DNA of 64,000 bases from Sinohyriopsis cumingii (lineage: Eukaryota; Mollusca; Bivalvia; Unionida; Unionidae): the NCBI GenBank assembly GCA_028554795.2, contig CM068828.1, positions 21,321,936 to 21,385,935 on the forward strand, written 5' to 3'. Both the position numbers and the translations under genes were made by a program. Shown here one piece after another: positions 55,493 to 63,115 of the stretch. The number at the start of each line of letters is the position of its first letter. Within the stretch, counting starts at the first letter, position 1. Below the pieces are notes generated by a model. The model was not told where the DNA came from and did not search any database. It saw only the letters and a list, made by a program, of their open reading frames with translations.

Positions 55493-55820
55493 TATTAATA
55501 TTAACATAAACCCAAAGGCCCTTTTCAGGGCCAGCCATATTTCTCGAAAAGAGATAGCCTTTCCATTGCCTACCCCTTTTTTAAAAAAATTTAAAAAAAA
55601 AAAAATCCCATGTTCAATTTCCCTTGACGCTATAAAGTCCCACCCTGTTTAAATTCCTTTGACGCTAAACCGTCCCACGATTTTTCTCCATGTTAATTTC
55701 CCTTGACGCTAATCTGACCCACGATTTTTCTCCATGTTAAATTTCCCTTGACGCTAATCTGACCCAGGGATCTCTGTAATGCTAATTCCCATTGACGGTA
55801 AAGTGCCCCCATTTACTACT
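55269..55820 (-). repeat. Right terminal inverted repeat
   Basis: About 552 bp matching the reverse complement of 38403-38952. It ends GCCCCCATTTACTACT. It contains the body of the Arg-rich gene, the palindrome, the stem-loop with purine box, a poly-A tract and the 45-bp sub-repeats (ttagcgtcaagg on the minus strand). Confidence 0.93.
55517..55532 (+). terminator. Histone-type 3' stem-loop in the right TIR
   Basis: CCCAAA, GGCCCTTTTCAGGGCC, AGCCA on the plus strand, 24 nt after the stop of the Arg-rich gene. Purine box CGAAAAGAGA at 55545-55554, 12 nt past the stem. The 5' flank CCAAA also agrees with histone mRNAs. The box contains AAAAGAG, complementary to the CUCUUUU of vertebrate U7 snRNA. 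Confidence 0.9.
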
Positions 55821-55826
55821 ACTATT
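55821..55826 (+). repeat. Right 6-bp target-site duplication (actatt)
   Basis: Identical to 38397-38402. Confidence 0.95.
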
Positions 55827-56560
55827 GGGCACATGAGTGCAATATCGTGAAATACTGAACGATTCTGGCAATGTAAAGTTAACGGAGAAAAAATGAGCAT
55901 ATAATAACTCATCTTACCGATGGAAATATAAACATTTGGTATACGGTGTACAATTTTAATACATACACCTCAGTCAAAATACGTATCATGTTCTAAACAA
56001 TATTTGTTTCTAATTTCTTACCGTCCAAAGTAATAATTCTCACTGTAGATCCGAAACTTTGTTGTCTTTTCCTCTGGCATGCAACTAAAAAACTAAAACT
56101 GCCTTCGATTCTATAGCGATAGGAAAAAGTGCAAGCTGTGCACCATTGTGACTTGTAAAAGAAAGGAATGCAACTTTTCAATCTTAATATAAAATAACTC
56201 CTATCAAAATCGATAAACTAAGACTTACATTACAAAATGTAACCATTCTTGCAGCAACTGGACTGTGAAACATATTTTACTGCAATCTACATGACTCGTG
56301 TATCTATTCATCAACTTTTCATTGGAAACACGATATTGATGCCGCAACATGATGGGTTAATTCGCACATACAGCAAATCTCATTTGGTGTCAGAAACATC
56401 ACATGCGTGTATCCCGATTCACCAAAGTGTGTCGCCGCTTTGCTACCAAGCGATGTGCATGACCTGATGGTATTGCCACACACCCGTTTGAGCTTCATGC
56501 TACTTTCAAACAACATAAGATTGTTGCACATTGTGGATTCCAAAACAATTTATTAACGTG
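55827..56560. other. Flank between Polinton and adintovirus-like remains
   Basis: AT-rich. No gene recognised. Confidence 0.45.
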
Positions 56561-56561
56561 T

Positions 56562-56768
56562 TCAATAGTTCTTGGTGGAAGTTGAGTATTCGCTCGAACG
56601 ACGTGTTATTCTTCTCACCAATGTTAGCGATTCCTGCACGTATTGATGACTGAATAATAGTTCCTCAAGTGTGCGATTAAATCGTTCCACAATGGCTTGG
56701 GTACTATGGATACTAATATATCCAACACTAACTTGCACACACTGTTTTTCAACAGCGCAGCTATGCAT
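56562..56768 (-). pseudogene. Adintovirus-type integrase fragment (older copy)
   Basis: The minus-strand frame contains QAIVERFNRTLEELLFSHQYVQE, the Glu-bearing end of the integrase catalytic core. It closely resembles QAIVERFNRTLAERLFGYQYAKE of the intact integrase at 61994-62938. The two Asp motifs are missing and stops surround the fragment. It lies on the opposite strand from the intact gene, so it marks a separate, older element. Confidence 0.8.
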
Positions 56769-57659
56769 TCCAGAAATTCTATATCAGCATTTACTGGTCG
56801 TGCTCATATTAACTGTGTACGTTCATAAATCAGCGACACTTGCAGAATATTTTGAGGTCAATGGCTCATCACCTGGAAAAATAAATCCTACACCAAGCCC
56901 AAACGAAAACTTAGTTGTTGTATTATCTACCACAGATAAAGCACTTCGAAAACGAGAACGTGTATATGTGGAACGATATGAGCAGTGACAACTACCAAGA
57001 CATTTATCGACCCCACTGTAGCGATCTTTTATGCAACACCGGTTAAAGAAAAAGACTAAGAGAAAGGTGGAAAGGCTTCGGCGGACAATATGACTTTTAT
57101 GACCTCATTGATCGATTAAAAACGCTCATGCAATCAGTTGAGAACAACACTCCATAAGTCATTAATGAGGCCACATCGATTTATAAGCAGTTGCTTGCCA
57201 GCGACATTATGGACGGAACAACTTATCGCGTGTTGATGCATGAACCTGTTGAGGATATTATTGACGTATATTACAAAAATACGGATGGGTTTTCAGGTGA
57301 TTTAAACACTAAGCGTATTGGGTTATATCTATGATGCGATACAACAGGTTGTTGTAAATACAACCCAGATCGTTACCTCGATGATTACGATCTTGTAAAC
57401 AAAACCAGTATTTAATGTGCCTTTTCTTACAATGGTAACAATTGTGATGGCAATGTCCAAGTTGGATTTGTTAACAATGGAATCATGGCGTTGTTCAACA
57501 CTACACTTTATATCATCAACGGGAAGAACATCGATTCGATTCATGACAATTGTGATATTGTCACGACGATTTTTCGACTTGCCAGATACGGCTGGTCCAA
57601 CAATATTGTTTACCAAAAATAAAACTAATAATGCAGATCATAGAGCGTAAAATCTCATC
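56769..57659 (+). pseudogene. Decayed element sequence, unassigned
   Basis: Broken plus-strand frames, for example around 57080-57300 (YDFYDLIDRLKTLMQSVENN, EATSIYKQLLASDIMD), look like former helical virion or structural proteins. No confident family assignment. A minus-strand frame with GPAVSGKS near 57580 is discussed under rejected items. Confidence 0.4.
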
Positions 57660-58545
57660 AAATTGAACACGATTTTTTACGGACCACCAACGTGCTGCAA
57701 ACGATGCCAGACATGCTGTCGCCGCCCCTATGATGTCTGGCGCAAATGCTACTTTCATCCTTGGATTAACACAGCGACGCAACCTACTCGCCGGAAACTT
57801 ATTAAGATTTTCGTGTGCAACTCACCTCAGTCACATATTTCGGTTTGGAATAGATGTTTACAAGGTTAGTTTGATGGCGAAACATACCGTCACTTTCTTC
57901 CGAACAACGCCAACGATTTAATTTGGAGTAAAGGAGGTGCTGATGGCAAAGTTGAATTATCAACATTGATTATGTGGATGCCTGTGCTAACCTCGTCACC
58001 GACTACTCAATCACTTTTATTGTCGTTCATGCAGTCAGGAACCGCTTCAAGGCTGTCATTTATCGCACATGCCACAGATGCGCACCAAACAAGTAAGTAA
58101 AAGCTTGGTCTTACCGCACAAAAACAGGTTTTCTTGGCGTTTCAACTTATAAAGCGAGAAATTAACCAAGAGCGTAGTAAGATGTTAACTTAGGAGTGAT
58201 TCAGGTTTCTTTGTGGTTAAACGGGCATTAAGAACCCTCTGAAGAAATTCTGCTTGACTATCCAGAAACCAATTTTGATAATGCACTTGCATATCACAAA
58301 CTGTGTTCGTATATGGATCGACATATAAACATTGACGCTGATTTGCAAATTTCCCATGAAGACTTTAGCACATTATTCCCAATGTATTACTTTTCAATGG
58401 AATATCTGGAGTTGCTCAGACAGTCCGTTCTTGACATGGCGACGCTGGATCATATGTTTATCGATGTTTTGCTGTGTTTCTTCTATACAAGACTCTTTCT
58501 TTGGAGCGCGCGGTTTACCGAATGAAGATCCTTGATGTACCCTGT
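57660..58545 (+). pseudogene. Adintovirus-like major capsid protein, heavily decayed
   Basis: Matches are scattered over all three plus frames: LSHIFRFGIDVYKVSLMAKHT with VTFFRTTPT (57830-57920), GGADGKVELSTLIMWMP (57930-57990), VIYRTCHRC (58050-58080), FSWRFNL (58130-58150), LFPMYYFSMEYLELLRQSVLDM (58370-58440). These are the landmarks of the invertebrate adintovirus/Polinton-like hexon (LSHIF-GF, MKHT, GK-V--I-W-MP, FTWRL, TLYPI-VFD-S-QSERL) in the right order and spacing. Many frameshifts and stops. Probably the same old element as the 56562 fragment. Confidence 0.7.
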
Positions 58546-58583
58546 AGAAAATTCATAACTGAACCTATTACTCTTTAACAATA

Positions 58584-58963
58584 ATGTCATATCACAAAGT
58601 GACGGTCGGTCTTAGCAAAAATCAGCTGACGAAAATAAGAAAACGCAATGACAAAAAATGGTGGATCAGTGTGGCCTTACTAAACATAACTAACCAGAAT
58701 TGTCCAAATGTGGTTGACCAAAATACAGCTTGAGCAGCCAAACGCAATAACACCTCAGTGGTATTACAGTTATTAAATAAGAAGTGATTCAATTGCAAAA
58801 TAAAGGTGGAATATGTTCATTCCTTGTGGCGATTCCAGCGTTGTTAGCAGAAGCGGCTTCAGCAGTTGCTAAAGTGGCCGCGTTAGAGATTGCTGAAACT
58901 GCATCTGGGATAGCTTTAAAAAAAAAGCTGTCGGTGGTTGAACACGAACAAAAAAAGAAATAA
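58584..58963 (+). pseudogene. Adintovirus small protein (LSKNQ ... GGI-hydrophobic type), decayed
   Basis: The frame from ATG 58584 reads YHKVTVGLSKNQLTKIRKR. After breaks, a second frame reads NKGGICSFLVAIPALLAEA and continues Ala-rich to LKKKLSVVEHEQKKK, with a TAA at 58961. The arrangement 'LSKNQL-KI ... QKGGFLPFL ... A-rich helix' is recurrent in adintoviruses, where it follows capsid-type genes. The second half also parallels the VQRGG module in the 46830 protein of the Polinton. Non-functional. Confidence 0.65.
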
Positions 58964-60364
58964 GCCTTCGATTTTCAGGACCAAATTGTCGAATACCATG
59001 GAGAAGAGGTCACCGAGTACCCGGTACAACAAATGCACTGGGAAATATCTTAAATCTTCTAAGAACCCACCTGACCTCATTAGCCAATGAAATATTACTT
59101 AAAAACATGTCAACAGGTTCAATATATAGGCTGAAGTTAACTTGTAAATAGTATTTATAACTTAAGATCTAACAATGAAGAGTGTACAACCATGAAGAAA
59201 AATTTAGCTATATATGATCGTGTTAATAGGTAATCACTACATTTTACAGTCATAGACAAAAATTAACCTCAGTATAGATACAGTCATGTACCAAAGGTGA
59301 CACAAAATATAGATATACATAACAGGTTGCATACATTGTGACACTTAGACATTGTTTCTATTTCTGACTCATATTTACTTGCACCACCACTTGAAGTTGT
59401 TAATTATTTAACGAAGGGTAATAGCTCTCTATGCGGACACATAAATGTACTTCGACTATACCAATACAGACTTAGCTGGACGGCCCATATGTGGCCAATT
59501 TGTTGCTGGAGCATTGCAAGTACTTGCGAGAAGCAAAGCTTCTTCAAACACAACACCATAAACACTTATCAATTTCACATTAAAGCACGTTTAATATTGT
59601 GCAGTATTAATATTTACGGACGTTACTTAGCCCGACGACGCGCTGCTGATGTCAATCTGAGCAAGTATACCACATAAAGCGGATTTGAAAGAGTTTACCA
59701 GCCTGGTTGTTGTAGGTGTTGAGCCAGGTTGTGATTTCGATGATCGAACTGGGAAATTTGAAATGTCTAACGTGGACATTCAAGCTGTTATTGTTAGGCT
59801 GAGTGGCGCTGTTGCAAATAATCTGGTTCAAATCACTGACAAAGGTGAAATAATAGACGCTGGTGTGTCAATGACAAAGTTGAGACTGCTAATGACGTTA
59901 TGAATCAATACGTGGATGAACAGATCACAAATATACCACTACCACCACGCGTAGTAGCTTAATTTAAAACATACAGAGTAATTTTAACCAGCGATGAAAA
60001 GGAGGAAACAACTGACGTCTTATCAATTGTTCGACTTATTTTCCCTGATATGAGTAGTTGTCATAAATCCTAATTCTAACATCTTAACAACGCTTGTTAC
60101 AATATACAATATATAGCATAAATTATCTTTCATTTGGCTGTGTTTAATACATTGCTTACTGCATTCACGTCTCCGCTGTTCTTAGTCAGTAACACTTTAT
60201 ATTTACATGTCCACTGGTAGCCGTTATGATGACCTTTCTACTTTTGTATATTATATTTTGTTTGCATTTTCCTCTGTAATTAAAGTGGTGAAGCTGCAAG
60301 GTAACTTCTAATAGTTTGTCGTTATTTCGTCTGTTAGCACTCAATTTCCCCCTCATACCATATA
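58964..60364. other. Decayed or intergenic sequence; one unassigned frame
   Basis: A frame at about 59640-59900 (SGFERVYQ..., VEPGCDFDDRTGKFEMSNVD) is coding-like and might be a relict penton-type protein, but I cannot assign it. Otherwise AT-rich. Confidence 0.35.
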
Positions 60365-60524
60365 CTAGACAGTGAATCTACCTCTGCCATTATTATTGTC
60401 AGTGAGGATGTTTTTGTCTTCTGAAACGCTATCATTCCTACCGGAAGTTGATATCACTAAGGACACATTTCTTTTCTCCCTTCGCTGCAGAGGTACAGAA
60501 TTAAATTCTACGTCAGGTGCTTGA

Positions 60525-60763
60525 GCAGCAGGGAGGGCGAATCCGACATTTTGTCCAATCGTCATTTGGCTTAATTAATACTTTCTGCACTCAGCGGATC
60601 CGGTGTCGTCAGCGCCTGGTAAAAAAAAAAACGACGCGGTCGTCGGGGGATCGTCCAATCGTCATTTGGTTTAATTAATACCTTCTGCGCGCCGATCCCA
60701 GTGTCGTCAGCGTCCGGTAAAAAAGCGAGACGACCGCGTCGATGTCATCGCCCTCCCTGCTGC
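60525..60763. repeat. 16-bp inverted repeat enclosing a 100-bp tandem duplication
   Basis: GCAGCAGGGAGGGCGA (60525-60540) and its exact reverse complement (60748-60763) flank two copies of a unit of about 100 bp: gtccaatcgtcatttgg, taattaata, gtgtcgtcagcg, cggtaaaaaa, cgcgtcg (starting about 60553 and 60653). It lies just outside the start of the younger adintovirus-like gene block and is GC-richer than the flank. It could be a terminal or origin structure of that element. Confidence 0.75.
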
Positions 60764-60774
60764 TAAGTGGCTAC

Positions 60775-61455
60775 TTACAATTTAACCGAATATTTGGTCA
60801 AGTCCGATACGATATCGTGCCGAGGGTCATGTAAATTTATCGTTACAAATCCATGTGGGGTCGACTGAGCATGACTAAAAAAGTTTCGAAAAACATTAAA
60901 GTCCATGTCACCGCCGCACCATGTCTGCCAAATATTTCGTAGCGTGTGTGTATCGACGCCGTTGAATACAGCAAGAATATTACAGTTGTCTCTGATTACT
61001 TTTGGAATCTGAGTGTATCGTTGAGTGACATATATCACGTCAGTGTTTTTATGCCTGCCCCTGGAAAATATCCTAGCTGGGTTTTTTTGATTGTCTAACA
61101 TAACATCATCGTACACGACTAAATTGTTAACGTCGCCATCAATATCATCGATACCTGGTGCATCATTGATATCTGTAATAAACTCAATAACATTTTTTTC
61201 AGCGATCCCTGATGCATTCTCGTTGAAATCCTTCAACACCTCGTAGCATCGTTGATCATCTACGCTAGGGGCGATTAAATACAACTTATCCCACTTCATC
61301 CATCTCATTATTAAATTGAGTAACAATTGCGTCTTGCCGGATCCAGATGGTCCGATGATAATCATCCGGATCGAGTTTGGTAACGCTGCAACATGCTTAA
61401 CTGGTTCTCTTGTTTTAGTCGCCGAAAAATCAATTATATTCATATCTCTATACAT
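60775..61455 (-). CDS. Packaging ATPase (FtsK/HerA, A32-like) of the adintovirus-like element
   Basis: 226 residues, intact, from ATG 61455 (a second in-frame ATG at 61443). Walker A IIIGPSGSGKTQLL is at about residue 33, Walker B NNLVVYDDVML at about 111, and the sensor-like TDVIYVTQRYTQIPK at about 137. The C-terminal region TPHGFVTINLHDPRHD is typical of adintovirus and Polinton ATPases. Its start codon lies only 5 nt from the divergent ATG of the zinc-ribbon gene (61461), so promoters must overlap coding sequence. The product should package element DNA. Intactness contrasts with the decayed genes to the left. Confidence 0.92.
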   Translation of the reverse strand: MYRDMNIIDFSATKTREPVKHVAALPNSIRMIIIGPSGSGKTQLLLNLIMRWMKWDKLYLIAPSVDDQRCYEVLKDFNENASGIAEKNVIEFITDINDAPGIDDIDGDVNNLVVYDDVMLDNQKNPARIFSRGRHKNTDVIYVTQRYTQIPKVIRDNCNILAVFNGVDTHTLRNIWQTWCGGDMDFNVFRNFFSHAQSTPHGFVTINLHDPRHDIVSDLTKYSVKL

Positions 61456-61460
61456 AAATT

Positions 61461-61634
61461 ATGGATCTATATTGTGTGAAGTGTAGAGTGCGTACTGGCA
61501 CAAATGATATGACAACCGTTACAACAAGAAATAACAGATCGGCGCTTACTGGTAAGTGTGTACAATGCGGTATAAAGAAATTTAGATTTATTTATATTAG
61601 ACCCGGGGATGTTTTAAAAAAAGCGAGGAGGTGA
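61461..61634 (+). CDS. Zinc-ribbon part of a virion PLA2 gene (frameshifted end)
   Basis: 57 residues starting LYCVKCRVRTGT, then a Thr/Asn-rich stretch (TRNNRSALTG) and KCVQCGIKKFRF: a C-x2-C ... C-x2-C ribbon. This small zinc motif is common in adintovirus genes and often stands directly before the phospholipase domain. The frame ends at TGA 61632 shortly after a run of seven A (61616-61622). Shifting by one base at this run would continue into the phospholipase frame, so the two parts probably form one gene. The run could also be a programmed slip site or a sequence error. Confidence 0.75.
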   Translation: MDLYCVKCRVRTGTNDMTTVTTRNNRSALTGKCVQCGIKKFRFIYIRPGDVLKKARR

Positions 61635-61986
61635 TATTGCAGCCAAGTTATCAAAACTCCCCGGAACCCCGTGGGCAAAGTATCCAGGAGAAAAGCACCT
61701 CCCAGGATATAGCTACTGTGGCCCCGGAACACGATTAGATATCAGACTCGATGATCAAAATCAGCCCAAACCCGGTGAGTATCCAATAAACGCTATAGAT
61801 AAGGCGTGTCATGCTCATGATGTTGCTTACTACAAAAGTAGCGATCTGCAACAGCGTCATATCGCGGACGTAAAATTAATTCACGCGTTAAATGCGATTC
61901 CTGATAAATCCTTCAAAGAAAAATTGGCTTCATGGTTGGTAAAATCGGCTATGAAAGGTAAATTAATGATGGGCGCTGGTAATTAA
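61616..61986 (+). pseudogene. Parvovirus-VP1-type phospholipase A2 domain (virion PLA2)
   Basis: The frame (no ATG of its own) reads KRGGDIAAKLSKLPG, then HLPGYSYCGPGTRLDIRL, YPINAIDKACHAHDVAYYK and RHIADVKLIHALN. It contains the calcium-loop YCGPGT and the catalytic His-Asp pair in KACHAHDVAYY, spaced as in the parvoviral VP1 unique-region phospholipase A2. It ends TAA at 61984, 7 nt before the integrase ATG. In viruses this enzyme opens endosomal membranes during entry, and adintovirus-like elements are known to carry such domains. It is coupled to the zinc-ribbon segment by a one-base shift at an A7 run. Confidence 0.85.
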
Positions 61987-61993
61987 TAACAAC

Positions 61994-62938
61994 ATGGAAT
62001 CCATCTATTATTCTCCGAGAGGATACTGGAAGGGGAAGGCCGCAATTGATAAACTCGCAAGCGCTGCAAAAGTAACAAAGGCCACTGCGGCTAATTGGTT
62101 ATCCAAACAGGCTATATGGCAAATTTATCTACCACCGCCTAAACAAATCAACTTTTCGCGCTTTGATGTCAGCGTACCCAATGAAGTTCATCAGGCTGAT
62201 ATACTATTTCTGCCGCATGACAACGGTTACAAATACGCGCTAACCGTAGTTGATGTTGCGAGTCGATACAAACAAGCGGAGCCGTTAAAAACAAAGTCAG
62301 CAACTGAAGTAGCCGATGCGTTTGAGCGGATTTATCGAAGGGGTCCTCTGCGCTGGCCAAATCTATTACAAGTTGATCCTGGTAGTGAATTTCGCGGCGC
62401 TGTTTTATCAACGCTGAAACATCATGGCGTCGCGATACGACGAGGTCATACTGCGCTACATCGTGATCAGGCAATTGTTGAACGATTCAATCGGACTCTT
62501 GCTGAACGGTTATTTGGGTATCAATACGCGAAGGAATTCATCCAAGAAAAACGATCTCGTGAATGGGTCAAAAGGTTGCCAGGCGTAATTGCAGCGTTAA
62601 ATAACGAGATTACCCGAGCAATCAACATGGAGCCTAGCGACGCGATTAAAAAAAAGTATATACCCGGAAGATCAAAAATAGATAGCGTTTCCAAGCCGAT
62701 TCTCGGCGATGTCACCGTGAGATATCTGTATGAACCAGGAGAGCTTGAAGGCGGTAAAAAAAGAGCTACTGATCCTATTTCGAGTGTTGCCACACATAAC
62801 ATATCAACGATAACACGATCAACTGGTAGACCACCGATCTATAGACTGGATTCAACTGCCCTACAGCGGGGTTTTACACGCGAGCAACTACAAGTGATAC
62901 CTGACGATACTCAATTACCTCCGCGTGGTCTTAACTAG
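61994..62938 (+). CDS. Adintovirus-type integrase, intact
   Basis: 314 residues. An N-terminal helical DNA-binding part (IYYSPRGYWKGKAAIDKLA) is typical of Polinton and adintovirus integrases. DDE catalytic motifs: HQADILFLP (about residue 67), LLQVDPGSEFRG (about 127) and DQAIVERFNRTLAERLF (about 160). A C-terminal SH3-like part follows (PPIYRLDSTALQRGFTREQLQVI). There is no chromodomain, unlike the integrase at 45018. Frame intact. It lies 7 nt downstream of the phospholipase stop, suggesting co-expression. A related fragment at 56562 shows a second, older member nearby. Confidence 0.93.
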   Translation: MESIYYSPRGYWKGKAAIDKLASAAKVTKATAANWLSKQAIWQIYLPPPKQINFSRFDVSVPNEVHQADILFLPHDNGYKYALTVVDVASRYKQAEPLKTKSATEVADAFERIYRRGPLRWPNLLQVDPGSEFRGAVLSTLKHHGVAIRRGHTALHRDQAIVERFNRTLAERLFGYQYAKEFIQEKRSREWVKRLPGVIAALNNEITRAINMEPSDAIKKKYIPGRSKIDSVSKPILGDVTVRYLYEPGELEGGKKRATDPISSVATHNISTITRSTGRPPIYRLDSTALQRGFTREQLQVIPDDTQLPPRGLN

Positions 62939-63115
62939 CGCCGTTGCGTCTATTGCACTCAAGACAGGTCAACCTCACATTGGTTTTGACATGACCGAGA
63001 CTGTTATCGATCCTGTCCACGGTAAATTGGCGAGCGTCTTTATCCGAATAACGCCAACGCATTACACAATTACAACTCGCGCAGTGATTATTCTGTTGTT
63101 GTCGTAACGCAATTA
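62939..63115. other. Short intergenic region between integrase and helicase
   Basis: An open frame overlapping the integrase end (to 63107) has no ATG near its start and no motif. Convergent ends of two genes. Confidence 0.5.

Larger units (their letters stand above)
38403..55820 (-). mobile_element. Complete Polinton/Maverick element, 17,418 bp
   Basis: The ends are AGTAGTAAATGGGGGC ... GCCCCCATTTACTACT, flanked by the 6-bp duplication actatt, with terminal inverted repeats of about 550 bp. Most genes run on the minus strand: polymerase B (49492-53558), packaging ATPase, two related small virion-type proteins, a conserved unknown, integrase, transmembrane protein, penton-type protein, small basic protein and major capsid protein, in that order. 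Four short genes of unknown function carry histone-type 3' ends. Size, duplication length and gene set are typical of animal Polintons. The adenain-type cysteine protease is not found. Three coding defects (MCP stop, polymerase stop, polymerase frameshift) suggest a recent but now inactive copy, unless they are sequence errors. Confidence 0.96.

Noticed and set aside
57329-57616. Minus-strand frame with a Walker-A-like GPAVSGKS
   Set aside because: The rest of the frame has no ATPase motifs. It could be a relict ATPase start, but evidence is too thin to call.
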